A stretch of DNA of 64,000 nt, taken from the NCBI RefSeq assembly GCF_024294785.1, contig NZ_JANCLT010000002.1, forward strand, positions 1 through 64,000. The letters are read 5' to 3'. The notes under the pieces are model-generated. The model had not been told where the DNA came from. It was given only the letters and a program-made list of their open reading frames with translations, and searched no databases. The stretch's first letter is position 1. The number at the start of each line of letters is the position of its first letter. The DNA is from Ectobacillus ponti (lineage in GTDB: Bacteria > Bacillota > Bacilli > Bacillales > Bacillaceae_G). Position numbers and translations under genes: made by a program. Below, in pieces: positions 52,742 to 61,863 of the stretch.

Positions 52742-53983
52742 TCAAGGATGCAGCTGTATACCGAAAGCCAACTGTTCCATCTCCACTTTATTTCGTCCGG
52801 TAAGCTTGGCCTGATACAAGGCTTGATCTGCTTTTTCCTTCACATCCTCCGCAGCCGCCTCTGTGGCAACCCATCGTGCGGCTGTCCCGATGCTGACTGT
52901 CACATAACGCGAAATAGGAGAAGACCCGTGGGGGAGCTGCTGCTCCAAAACCGCTTGGCGCATCCCCTCCGCCAGCTTATGCACAAACTCATCCTCTGCG
53001 TCAAACACAGCAACAATAAATTCTTCTCCGCCGAAACGGGCGGCAAGTCCGCGGCCTGCATGCATACTTGCCTGCAGCACACGGGCAACTGTCTGAATTA
53101 CCTTGTCTCCCTCGAAGTGGCCATACAAGTCGTTGAATTGCTTAAAATAGTCAATGTCAACCATCAGGACGGCAAGCCTTCGCGGTTGGTCTCCTGCGGC
53201 AAGCACTTGTCTCACATATTCTCGAAGACCCCTGCGGTTTGGAATTTGCGAGAGCTCATCCATAAGCGACAACTCCTTCAGCTGCTCATTCGCCCTCTCC
53301 AGTTCCCGATTCATCTGCTCATTCTCCGCTATTTTCAACGCAAGACTTTCATTTGTCTCTGTCAAGAGCATGCTATTGTAAAAGTTTAGATAGTAACCAT
53401 TGTAAACCATCCTCGAGGTAAGCCAGCAAAAGAAGATAAATAGTGTTAAATTGATATAATGCCCCATTACGATCGCACTGGATGGCTGAAAGAAAGGCAA
53501 ACCAATATAAAGGACGGTGACCGGCAAACTGTACAGCCAAAGCATGATACGATTCGGAGTCAGAAATCGGACAGAAACACACATAATATTAATTGCAAAG
53601 GCCATGACATTCCCATAATAGCTTTGGTCGGCAAGGGCAAGGACTGCTCCCCAAACCATGAAACAAACAATAAAGATACGCAATCCATTATGATACAACG
53701 CAAATTGCGCTTTCCGCTTTTCATCGCCTTTTTCATACCAGCGGACAAACAGAAGCAGTCCTGCACAAACCGCAAACAGCACAAAATACATTGCCGAATA
53801 AAAGTCAAAAGGGAATATCTTCTTTGTAGACATGCTGTGCAGGCCAAGCAGGACCAATTCGAACACGCTAATGATTCTCGCAAACAATTTACATTGCTGC
53901 ATGTTTTCTTTAAATATTTGCTCCTCTAAGAGCTCTCTCTTCTCTTGAGAGAGCACCACATCATTTCTTCCGAAAAGCTTCAT
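52742..53983 (-). CDS. Membrane-bound diguanylate cyclase (GGDEF)
   Basis: 413 residues from ATG 53983 (GAGG 7 nt upstream). Six membrane segments (about 40-200) form a sensor module, then a short coiled coil (ENEQMNRELERANEQLKEL) and a GGDEF domain beginning LSLMDELSQIPNRRGLREYV. The active site is GGEEF in ARFGGEEFIVAVF (near 318), so synthesis of cyclic di-GMP is expected. No clear RxxD inhibitory site is seen upstream of it. No EAL domain. Confidence 0.93.
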   Translation of the reverse strand: MKLFGRNDVVLSQEKRELLEEQIFKENMQQCKLFARIISVFELVLLGLHSMSTKKIFPFDFYSAMYFVLFAVCAGLLLFVRWYEKGDEKRKAQFALYHNGLRIFIVCFMVWGAVLALADQSYYGNVMAFAINIMCVSVRFLTPNRIMLWLYSLPVTVLYIGLPFFQPSSAIVMGHYINLTLFIFFCWLTSRMVYNGYYLNFYNSMLLTETNESLALKIAENEQMNRELERANEQLKELSLMDELSQIPNRRGLREYVRQVLAAGDQPRRLAVLMVDIDYFKQFNDLYGHFEGDKVIQTVARVLQASMHAGRGLAARFGGEEFIVAVFDAEDEFVHKLAEGMRQAVLEQQLPHGSSPISRYVTVSIGTAARWVATEAAAEDVKEKADQALYQAKLTGRNKVEMEQLAFGIQLHP

Positions 53984-54082
53984 GGTTAAACCTCGTCTTA
54001 TACAATATATTTTTCTTAAGTACAAGATAAATATATAATATAAAACCATCTATTTAAATACTCATTTTAAGCTACAGCATAG

Positions 54083-54133
54083 AAAATAGACCAACGCTGA
54101 ACCCCTTGCTTCCGGTTTCCAGCGTTGGTCTAT
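54083..54133 (-). terminator. Terminator of the PHP-domain protein gene
   Basis: ATAGACCAACGCTG/CAGCGTTGGTCTAT, a perfect 14-bp stem with a 20-nt loop, followed on the minus strand by TTTTCTAT. Confidence 0.9.
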
Positions 54134-54177
54134 AATTCATGATGATTCAGGTTAGAATGGACCTTGGTCTATGGTTG

Positions 54178-57100
54178 TTATTGCTCCCTTATACTTTGCA
54201 GGTCTCTTGTCACCAGCAGGGCATAGCCCGTGTCAATCGACTTGCCGGTTTGCGCCCGCACAAAGCTTTGCAGGGCATTGATTTGATTCTTTTGCGCGAT
54301 ACCTGTTGCGCTTTGGATGGACTTGATCTTATCAAGCATGCTCAGTGCTGTGCTCTGCTTGGTGATCCAGCCGGATGCTTGGCCGATTGCCACCAATTCA
54401 TCCAAGTGGGCGGCGTCCATCTTCACTTCCAGTGTGAAGGACTGCTGCGTCTTGTTGCCCGCAATGTCCTCGGCTGTCACAAGCAGTGTGTGGCTGCCAA
54501 GCTTCAAGGAGAGCGGCGATACTGCGCCAAGGCTTCTGATTGCCCTGCCGTCCAGCTTGTAGACCGTCTTCGCCACACCGCTCACCGCATCTGCTGCCTG
54601 CACTGCCGGAATGGCCGCGTCTGTTTGGAAGAAGGACAGTGCTGTTGCCGTCACCACAGGGGCTGTTTTGTCCGCCTTTGCTTGTACAGCATGTGTGTCT
54701 TCTGTGTTGCCCTCGTTGTCGACAGAACGGTATTCCACAGAGAAGGTGCCGTCCGCCAGCACGATCGGCGCTGTGTAAGCCTGCCACTCGCCGCCGTTCA
54801 CACGGTACGCTGTCTGCTGCACACCGGACATATCGTCAGTGGCGGACAAGGTAATCGTTACATCACTCTTGTACCAGCCGTCATTGCCGTTCGGTTCCGC
54901 CGGATCCACCTGCGCCGTTGTCACCGGCGCCTGTACATCCTTCACACGCACAAGCTCCTTCGTGTCGCGGACACGGATGCGGTTGCCCTTTGCGTACTTG
55001 CCTGTCAGGCCGGCTGCCTGCAGGGTATCGCCGATTTTCAGGCTTGGAACCGGGCCGCTTTGCGTTACGATGTAGCCGTCGGTGAAGACGAGAATGTCAC
55101 CGGAGCCGTCGTTGATGATGTAGGAGTTGTCGTCGTACTTCTCCTTCACTTTTCCCGTCACTTGGACAAGCATGCCTTGGTTGCCTTCCGCATTTGCTTC
55201 GCCGGTTGTCACGCTCTTCGGCTGTACCGGATCCCCATGGCCGATTTTGATAACATCCTTCGCGAAGTCTGTGTACTCCAGTTCTACGTTGTTTTCAAAG
55301 ATTTTGATATGACCATAGATGCGCACCTTGTCGCCAAGCTCCAGCGCGCCGTCCGGCACATCATGGAACGCCATGACACCGCCGGAAGCATCCTGTACGT
55401 AAAATGCATCGTAGAATGTGCCGGCTTTCGTTGTAACGGTGCCTTCCACGACCGCTTCTGTGCCTTCAGCCTTTTGTCTTGCATCGGCAATCGGCGCAAT
55501 CTTTGTGCCGCGGTCTGCCAGCCAGTTGATGGCGTTCAGGCCGAGCTCATCGTTGCCCTTTGGTGTGTAGGACTCATCCAACTGCTTGTCGTTGATAAAG
55601 TTCATACCTGTAACCACGATGCGTCCCTTGCCGACTGTCTCGGAGGCAACTGCCGGAATCGCAGAGCCGCCCTTGTCATCGGACACAAGGTCATACGCCA
55701 TATAGCCGGATGCCACTGCTTCCTGATAGGTTGTTTCGTTGCCGCTTGCCAGCACCGTGACTGTATCGCTGTCCGTCAACGGCTGGTGCCCTGCTTTCTC
55801 CAAGCTGGAGCCGCTGTAGTATTCCAGTGTATCGGCGCGGTCTGTGATATAGTTGTTCACCGGCTTTAAGTGCATGCGCACGGCAAACGGAGATTTCACC
55901 GGATCAGACCAGAAGTTGCCTTCCTTTGTCTTATCAAAAATGCCATCGTTGTTGATGCGGATGGTCGCGCCCATTTCTTCCAGCAGGTCATTGTTAATGA
56001 CAGAGTTGTTCTTGTAGTTGCTTTTATCAGCCAGGAACAACGCGCCGCCATTCTTGACAAAGTTTGCCACAGCCGTGTTTTCCTCGGCTGTCAAATCTGT
56101 CTGCGGATGTGTCAGCACCAGCACCTTCACGTTTGCCAGCACGTCATCCGTCAGTGGTTTTGTATTCTCCGTAACGGTGTAGCCTTCGCGCTGCACCATT
56201 TGGGTGAAGGTCTTAAAGTTATTCTTGTAGGTGCCCGGGTCAGTGGATGTGTTCTCATTTTTATGAGCCGCATCAATCATGACTGTAATACCCAGGGATT
56301 GCTTCACATTGATTTGCTTTACAAACTCATTGTCCGCCGGATCATCGCCCTGCGGTGTGTCTACAACGGCAATGATGCTGTGGCTGCCCGCTGCCGGGTT
56401 TTGCCAAACCGCGCTTGCCTTGCCCACGCCTTTTGCCGCAATCTTGGCGATTGTTGCTGTGCCAATCAGGTTTGCTTCTTTCTTTTCGTCAGCGTAGAAC
56501 TTCACGCCTACATTGGCCAGTTCAGTAGAACCGAGGTTGCTGATGCCCGCTTCCACCGTTGCCGGGTTGCCTGATGTCACGGCATTGCCGGCCACCTCAA
56601 CGCCGCTGACACGAACGTCAACCGGCTCTTCCTTCGTCCAAACAGGCGCGGAGTAAATGCGCTGTCCGTCCATTTGTGTCACCTTCACGACAAACCACTG
56701 CTGGCCGCCTGTTACCGTGACCTTCGGATTCCAAGTGAAATCCTTTGTGTTTGGCTTGATGGAGTCCACCACCTTGCCGCCGTTGGTGATGAGTTCCACA
56801 GACTGAATGCGGTCATCAGACTTGAAGGATGCCGGCAGGAAGCTGTATTCCTTCATGGAGTTGTTCTCTTCCACCGCATCGGAGCCGTTGATGGTAAAGG
56901 ACAGGTTCTTGCTGTTGATGACAGAGCCCATGTACTGGCCGTTCGCCAGCATGTCCAGCTTGAAGTTCGGATCTTCTTCAAAGTAGACGCGGTAGTTGCG
57001 CATAGATCTGAACAGGGAATCCTGGGACAGGTCATCCGCTACAATTACGGTGCGCTGCATCGTTTGGCCCCATGTGCCGTCATGGTTGTCCTCGCCGTAG

Positions 57101-59562
57101 GTCGGCGCCACGTGCCAGCCAAGGTCCAAAGCGCTGTAGAATTTCTTTTCTGCATTCGCGTAGCCATAGTTGCCGGAGCCGTTGCCGACCTCGAGCATCG
57201 TGAACAGCTTATCCACGTTTTTATCATATGGCATGAAGTTGTTGAACGCATTGGCGGACATGTCCGGATGGTTGAACTGTGCCGCAACGTTATCGTACGT
57301 CAGCACCCAAGCATAGTACTGGCTCAAATCCTGATACTTGCCTGCATTCATTTTACGGTCAATAAAGTTATCTGTGCCGAATACGTTGGAGTGGCCCCAT
57401 GTTGTGGACGTCATTTCAAACGCCGGGAACACGACGTATTCGCCGTTTTTCGTATATTGCTTGGCAACGTCCTTTGTCAGCTGCCAAGCAGCGCCGCCTG
57501 TGCGCTCCTGCTGCCCCTTATGGTCGACTGTATCCTGCCCGACAAGCTCCGGATCGATATCGTGGGAGTGGTCAGAGAATGCGAACCAATCATAGCCATG
57601 GTCCTTTCCAGCCTGTGCCGCCTGTACCGGTGTACCTGCGCCGTCATGGGAAATGTTCGTATGGTTATGTGTTGTGCCGCGGTAATGGCCGCCGCCGGTA
57701 AATGGCTTCAGCAGCTCGAAGCTCCAGGAGAACTCGCTCATGTTGCCCTTCTTGTCGTAAGCTGTGACCTTGGCAGTATGTGCGCCAAGCGCCATGTCTG
57801 CTTCCGGCGTAAAGGCAGCCTGTGTATCCGTTACTGTTGCCGCCACCGGCTGTCCATCGATTGTCAGCACGGTTTTCGCTGTATCAATTCCATTTGGATC
57901 GTTGATTTGCACGGAAATATCTGGACGCTGTGTTTCCACCTTTATATCTTTGGACGGCTGTTCCGCGTTAAAGGTTGGACCGACTATATCCTTCACAACC
58001 TGCACAGCATGCGGCTGGTCCGCAGTGGCAGTCTGCTTTGTGCTTGTCGCATTTTTGGCTTCAATATAGTAGACAAAGCCTTCGGCTGGTACAGATGCCG
58101 CCGGCAGGACTGCTGTATACTGGTCTTGGTCGCCCTTCGCCATGGTAAGCGCCTCATAGGAAGCGGCTCCTGCTGCTTTATAGTACACCTTTGCCGTGTC
58201 CGCTCCTTGCACAGTTGCGTTGAAGATTACATCTGCGCCTTCAGGAGTTGTTGTCAAGGCTGTATGTGCCAGTTCCAATGAGAAGAAATTGCTGATATCG
58301 GCGCTGCTGCGCGGATACAGCTGATAGCCGCTGTCGTACGGAGAAGTAGAGTCGTACTGCCCGACAATTCCCGTCACTTCGTAGGATGCGTTCAGCTGCA
58401 GATTGCTTGCTTGAATGCCTGTGCCGGCAGCGACACGCACCGTAACGGCTTTGCCCGCATCATCAGTCATGGTTATATTATAAGAGCCGGCTGTGTTTGT
58501 CGGAATGTTTGTGATTTTGCCGCGTACCGTTACAAGTGTGCCTTCCAGCTTTTCCGCTGTCACATAGCTCAGCAAATCAGCGAGAGCTGCTGGTGCCGGC
58601 GCTGCAGGATTGTCTTGGCTGATGACTTGAACAGATGCTGGAACCAGCTCCGTCAAACCATTAAAGAAGTCCACCTGGCCAATCACCTTGACCCGGTCGC
58701 CCGCTTTCACTGCCGCGTCGCTTTTAAATACGTTGATGCCGCCGCTCGCATCCTGTATGTAGAAGGAGTTGGCGCCCAGCACCTGATTGGCTACGGTTAC
58801 AATCCCTTCAACTCTGACAGTCTGGCCCTTCAGCGTTGGTGTGCCGGTGCTGTCGTTTTGGCGCAGTGCGCTGATTGGTGTTGTATCGCCTTCAATTGGA
58901 GACACGGAACTTTGCGGATTCGGGGTTGTAGCAATAAAGTCCTGGGAGTAATCATCTGTGTCCCAGCCATTTCCCTTTCCAGCTCCCGCACCTGACGGAT
59001 CTGTACCGTCATTTGCCAGACGCTCAACACTCTTGGCAGTAGATGGGGCTGGCGTTCCCGCTATCCCGGTATTGTTTCCGTACGCCACCAAATCCACAAT
59101 ACTGTCATCTGTCATAGTGGTAAGCGCTGTCTGTTTATTGACCAGAGCAACCTTACCAGCCGCACCTCCCATGGCCAGGGCAGAAGCGTAAGCATCTTCC
59201 TTAACCGGCAGATCTGCCGCACTTGCAGCGGATCCTGAGCCTGATCCTTTTAGCAAATAGTAGCCATAGGCCTTAATGGTGCCGGTCAAGTTGTAGGCCT
59301 TGAAAGATGTTGTGCTTGAGCTGGCATACTGTAGGGACCATTGGCTTAAGTCAATGTCTTGGTCAGTTGGATTGTACAGCTCAATATAATCGTTCTTGTA
59401 AGCACTAGAGCTGCTGCCGCCCCCGCCGTACACTTCACTGATGACGACATGGCTGGCCTTGGCAGCATAAGCCGGGACAGTGAACTGCGGCAGAAGCGTT
59501 CCGCCGATTAACAGCGATGATAAGCCAAAACTCGTCCACTTGCGAAAGTTTTTGCTCCGCAT
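54178..59562 (-). CDS. Very large secreted multidomain PHP-type metallohydrolase
   Basis: 1794 residues. Signal peptide (1-34, ending VPAYAA). Lamin-tail domain (about 38-150, HVVISEVYGGGGSSSSAYKN). Two OB-fold-like units (about 245-425, each with SFYIQDASGGINVF or a related pattern). Ig-like segments (430-620). A PHP domain (about 625-900) with THNHTN, FSDHSHDID, QFNHPDM and EDNHDG metal ligands, CehA-like. A CARDB-like segment (about 985-1085). A GATase-like Rossmann region (1095-1355). Two more OB folds (1360-1540). Ig/OmpL47-like repeats (1545-1715). A FIMAH-type tail (1715-1794). Domain limits are estimates. Probably a secreted phosphodiesterase or nuclease acting on nucleic acid or polymers; substrate unproven. 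AGGAGG precedes the ATG. No anchor motif seen. Confidence 0.88.
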   Translation of the reverse strand: MRSKNFRKWTSFGLSSLLIGGTLLPQFTVPAYAAKASHVVISEVYGGGGSSSSAYKNDYIELYNPTDQDIDLSQWSLQYASSSTTSFKAYNLTGTIKAYGYYLLKGSGSGSAASAADLPVKEDAYASALAMGGAAGKVALVNKQTALTTMTDDSIVDLVAYGNNTGIAGTPAPSTAKSVERLANDGTDPSGAGAGKGNGWDTDDYSQDFIATTPNPQSSVSPIEGDTTPISALRQNDSTGTPTLKGQTVRVEGIVTVANQVLGANSFYIQDASGGINVFKSDAAVKAGDRVKVIGQVDFFNGLTELVPASVQVISQDNPAAPAPAALADLLSYVTAEKLEGTLVTVRGKITNIPTNTAGSYNITMTDDAGKAVTVRVAAGTGIQASNLQLNASYEVTGIVGQYDSTSPYDSGYQLYPRSSADISNFFSLELAHTALTTTPEGADVIFNATVQGADTAKVYYKAAGAASYEALTMAKGDQDQYTAVLPAASVPAEGFVYYIEAKNATSTKQTATADQPHAVQVVKDIVGPTFNAEQPSKDIKVETQRPDISVQINDPNGIDTAKTVLTIDGQPVAATVTDTQAAFTPEADMALGAHTAKVTAYDKKGNMSEFSWSFELLKPFTGGGHYRGTTHNHTNISHDGAGTPVQAAQAGKDHGYDWFAFSDHSHDIDPELVGQDTVDHKGQQERTGGAAWQLTKDVAKQYTKNGEYVVFPAFEMTSTTWGHSNVFGTDNFIDRKMNAGKYQDLSQYYAWVLTYDNVAAQFNHPDMSANAFNNFMPYDKNVDKLFTMLEVGNGSGNYGYANAEKKFYSALDLGWHVAPTYGEDNHDGTWGQTMQRTVIVADDLSQDSLFRSMRNYRVYFEEDPNFKLDMLANGQYMGSVINSKNLSFTINGSDAVEENNSMKEYSFLPASFKSDDRIQSVELITNGGKVVDSIKPNTKDFTWNPKVTVTGGQQWFVVKVTQMDGQRIYSAPVWTKEEPVDVRVSGVEVAGNAVTSGNPATVEAGISNLGSTELANVGVKFYADEKKEANLIGTATIAKIAAKGVGKASAVWQNPAAGSHSIIAVVDTPQGDDPADNEFVKQINVKQSLGITVMIDAAHKNENTSTDPGTYKNNFKTFTQMVQREGYTVTENTKPLTDDVLANVKVLVLTHPQTDLTAEENTAVANFVKNGGALFLADKSNYKNNSVINNDLLEEMGATIRINNDGIFDKTKEGNFWSDPVKSPFAVRMHLKPVNNYITDRADTLEYYSGSSLEKAGHQPLTDSDTVTVLASGNETTYQEAVASGYMAYDLVSDDKGGSAIPAVASETVGKGRIVVTGMNFINDKQLDESYTPKGNDELGLNAINWLADRGTKIAPIADARQKAEGTEAVVEGTVTTKAGTFYDAFYVQDASGGVMAFHDVPDGALELGDKVRIYGHIKIFENNVELEYTDFAKDVIKIGHGDPVQPKSVTTGEANAEGNQGMLVQVTGKVKEKYDDNSYIINDGSGDILVFTDGYIVTQSGPVPSLKIGDTLQAAGLTGKYAKGNRIRVRDTKELVRVKDVQAPVTTAQVDPAEPNGNDGWYKSDVTITLSATDDMSGVQQTAYRVNGGEWQAYTAPIVLADGTFSVEYRSVDNEGNTEDTHAVQAKADKTAPVVTATALSFFQTDAAIPAVQAADAVSGVAKTVYKLDGRAIRSLGAVSPLSLKLGSHTLLVTAEDIAGNKTQQSFTLEVKMDAAHLDELVAIGQASGWITKQSTALSMLDKIKSIQSATGIAQKNQINALQSFVRAQTGKSIDTGYALLVTRDLQSIREQ

Positions 59563-59752
59563 ACAATTCCTCCTAGAGTAAGATAGTTATACTCTACTAA
59601 TGTACCATATATTTAAACAGAAAATATTAAAAAATATATGTTTTTTGTAAATTTGTCGTTTTGTGTCATTTCTTCAATAATTTTTGCACTATAACGGAGA
59701 AAATCCTCGTATAATGGAGACGTACAGTACAATACGGGGGAGGAAGCACGAC

Positions 59753-60874
59753 TTGAGAAGCTTTTCTAATAAAGTAATTTTTTCCTTTTTTTCTATCTTT
59801 GCAGTCCTTGCGATGCTCGTTCCGCAACTCGGTTCAGCCCATCCGCTGAGTGCCGGTTTTACAACCCTGCAAATTGGAGATAAACAGACAGATCTCATCT
59901 ATTCTATTGATTCCCTTTCTATTATTGAAGGCTTTGAAAGTGACAAGAATGAGAATGAATCACTGGAGGATGCTGAACTGAAGGCAGTGGAGCGCCGGGT
60001 GGAGGAGTGGGTGGAGGACGGCCTGCTTCTCGAGAAGGACGGACGGCAGCAAAGCGGGGAATTGAAGAGCATGAAGCTGGAGCAAAAAGGGGACAAGCAG
60101 GTTGTCACCTTCCACTTTATTTTTCCGAAATACAGTGCCGGACAAACCATTACGCTGATTGACGGCATTTTATATAAAAAGGAAAATTCAGCGGGCTACA
60201 CAAACTTTTTGACAGCAGAGTATGCCGGGCAGGCAAGTGAAGCTGCCTTACAGGGGAAAAATCGGACCTGGACCATCCTGCTGACGGAAAATCAGCAGCA
60301 GCAGGGTGCCGTCGCACCGCAGGAACCTTCTTCCGGTTGGATGTCCTTCTTCACCCTTGGCATGGAGCACATCATCACCGGCTATGACCATCTGCTGTTT
60401 CTGCTGGCGCTGCTCATCCGCAAGCAGACGCTGAAGCAATATATCATGACATTGACAGCTTTCACCATCGCACACAGCATCACACTATCGCTGGCGGTTC
60501 TTAACATTGTACATCTGCCTTCGCGTCTGGTGGAGTCAGTGATTGCCCTGAGCATCTGCTATGTCGCATTGGAGAATATATTCCGCAAAGAAGTTTCGCA
60601 GCGCTGGATTGTCACATTCCTCTTTGGGCTCGTGCACGGCTTTGGCTTTGCCGGCATTCTGCAGGAGATGAGCATATCCAAGTCGCATTTGGCCGTGGCA
60701 CTGCTGAACTTTAACCTTGGCATTGAAGCCGTGCAGCTTGCGCTTGTGCTTCTCTTCCTTTGGCCGCTGTATCAGCTGCACCGCTTGAAGCAATATAAGC
60801 GGGTGGTCATGGGAATTTCCGCATGCACCCTTGTGCTTGGCGCTGTTTGGCTGGCGGAGCGGCTGCTCAGCTAA
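59753..60874 (+). CDS. HupE/UreJ-like membrane protein with signal peptide
   Basis: 373 residues from TTG 59753, chosen because GGGGGAGG lies 9 nt upstream and the signal peptide starts there (FSFFSIFAVLAMLVPQLGSA). An extracellular domain (about 30-205) begins HPLSAGFTTLQIG. The C-terminal HupE/UreJ_2 block has six to seven helices with MEHIITGYDHLLFLLALL, FTIAHSITLSLA and GLVHGFGFAGIL, whose His residues may bind nickel or another metal. No hydrogenase or urease genes are near. A TATAAT lies at 59710-59715. Divergent from the PHP protein gene. Confidence 0.88.
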   Translation: MRSFSNKVIFSFFSIFAVLAMLVPQLGSAHPLSAGFTTLQIGDKQTDLIYSIDSLSIIEGFESDKNENESLEDAELKAVERRVEEWVEDGLLLEKDGRQQSGELKSMKLEQKGDKQVVTFHFIFPKYSAGQTITLIDGILYKKENSAGYTNFLTAEYAGQASEAALQGKNRTWTILLTENQQQQGAVAPQEPSSGWMSFFTLGMEHIITGYDHLLFLLALLIRKQTLKQYIMTLTAFTIAHSITLSLAVLNIVHLPSRLVESVIALSICYVALENIFRKEVSQRWIVTFLFGLVHGFGFAGILQEMSISKSHLAVALLNFNLGIEAVQLALVLLFLWPLYQLHRLKQYKRVVMGISACTLVLGAVWLAERLLS

Positions 60875-60880
60875 AGAGGA

Positions 60881-60910
60881 CGGACTGGCCTTTTGTGCCA
60901 GTCCGTTTTT
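60881..60910 (+). terminator. Terminator of the HupE-like gene
   Basis: CGGACTGGC/GCCAGTCCG stem (9 bp), 7-nt loop and TTTTT. Confidence 0.92.
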
Positions 60911-60936
60911 CCATAGAATCAAATAATATAAGTCTC

Positions 60937-61479
60937 CTATATCATCTGCTTCGGCTCCGGAATCGGCAGCGACAGCGTCCGTGCAATCTGTTCGCTCTGC
61001 TCCTTCCGGATGTGCCGCAGCTTGGCCCGCTCCATGGCCACCGCATGAAGCTGCTTCTCTTCTTCTGTCTCCGGCACCACCTTCGGCACCGGTGCCGGGG
61101 CGTTATCCTCGCCGAGCGCGACAAAGGTGATGAAGGAGGTCGCCGCCACCCGCTGCGTGCCAAGCTTCAAATCTTCGGCAATTGCTTTCACAAATACCTC
61201 CATGGAGGTATTGCCGGTCCAAATGACGAAGGCTTCATAGCAAATGCTGTCGCTGTTGTGGACCGGGCAGAGGAAGTCCACCCAATCTATGGAAGCTGTC
61301 ACGCAATTATGGCGGGCGTGCTTCACTGCCGCCATTGAACCAACAACGTCCATTTCGGCCAAAATTTTGCCGCCGTACAAGGTTCCCTTATGGTTCAAAT
61401 CTGACGGAAACACATGGCTTGCTTTGTAGACCCTGGAATCCCCGACCGGCCTTTCTCCTGCTAATCCAATTTTCCTCAT
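60937..61479 (-). CDS. Acyl-CoA thioesterase, hot-dog fold (YkhA/YciA type)
   Basis: 180 residues from ATG 61479 (GGAGG 8 nt upstream). SRVYKASHVFPSDLNHKGTLYGGKILAEMD is the conserved catalytic region of hexameric acyl-CoA thioesterases (Asn-His and the Gly-Gly helix start), followed by ASIDWVDFLCPV and SFITFVALGEDNAP. Cleaves acyl-CoA to free acid and CoA in the cytoplasm. A cobalamin aptamer and a terminator lie directly upstream with no other gene between, so the gene appears to be riboswitch-controlled, which is unusual for this family. The frame continues upstream to 61626 through the terminator; that extension is not coding. Confidence 0.9.
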   Translation of the reverse strand: MRKIGLAGERPVGDSRVYKASHVFPSDLNHKGTLYGGKILAEMDVVGSMAAVKHARHNCVTASIDWVDFLCPVHNSDSICYEAFVIWTGNTSMEVFVKAIAEDLKLGTQRVAATSFITFVALGEDNAPAPVPKVVPETEEEKQLHAVAMERAKLRHIRKEQSEQIARTLSLPIPEPKQMI

Positions 61480-61503
61480 GCTGAATGCCTCCCTTTCTCC
61501 ATG

Positions 61504-61535
61504 AAAAAAGCCCTCTTTGGCGAACAAGAGAAGCT
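61504..61535 (-). terminator. Riboswitch-linked terminator upstream of the thioesterase gene
   Basis: Minus strand AGCTTCTCTT (61535-61526) pairs with AAGAGGGCT (61517-61509) with one bulge, then TTTTTT. Its 5' arm CTTCTCTT can instead pair with GGGAGAAG at 61596-61589, forming a possible antiterminator. It lies 25 bp before the thioesterase start codon and 90 nt after the cobalamin aptamer. Confidence 0.8.
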
Positions 61536-61623
61536 GACAGACATGGTGAAACAGAGTTGGAGACCAACAGATTTCAAGACGTGCATCACTTCTCCCTATT
61601 CCGCGTAGGTTATAAGTATATAA

Positions 61624-61782
61624 CAATAGGCAGGTCTCCTGACTTGGCTTCTATGCAGGCTGTACCCTTCCCGTCCCGCCGGACAGTGGTATATCACAGC
61701 ATGCTCCCCCTTACAGTGGCGCGACCGCGCCGGACTTGCACCGGCTTCCCTCTTCAGCAGGGCTTATGCCCTGCACCTATTG
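61624..61782 (-). ncRNA. Cobalamin (B12) riboswitch aptamer
   Basis: The minus strand carries the conserved core blocks: AGGTGC after the 5' P1 arm, GCCGGTGCAAGTCCGGC (61745-61729), GTCGCGCCACTGTAA (61725-61711), and the B12-box end AAGTCAGGAGACCTGCC (61645-61629). P1 is CAATAGG (61782-61776) with CCTATTG (61630-61624). It is complete and intact by eye. Such aptamers normally control cobalamin uptake or synthesis genes; here the next gene on the strand is an acyl-CoA thioesterase. Confidence 0.95.
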
Positions 61783-61863
61783 CCTGAGTATATAATTATC
61801 AAAATTTTCTAACAACATATTGTATACATTACAAGATTATGTATATCTTAGCAACTATTTCTT

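Noticed and set aside
54139-58281. Three long plus-strand open frames (54139-55869, 55870-56574, 56674-58281)
   Set aside because: All are antisense to the 1794-residue secreted protein; Cys/His-rich composition without motifs.
61485-61626. Upstream extension of the thioesterase to 229 residues
   Set aside because: The added codons run through the terminator and leader RNA; ATG 61479 has a strong binding site and matches family length.
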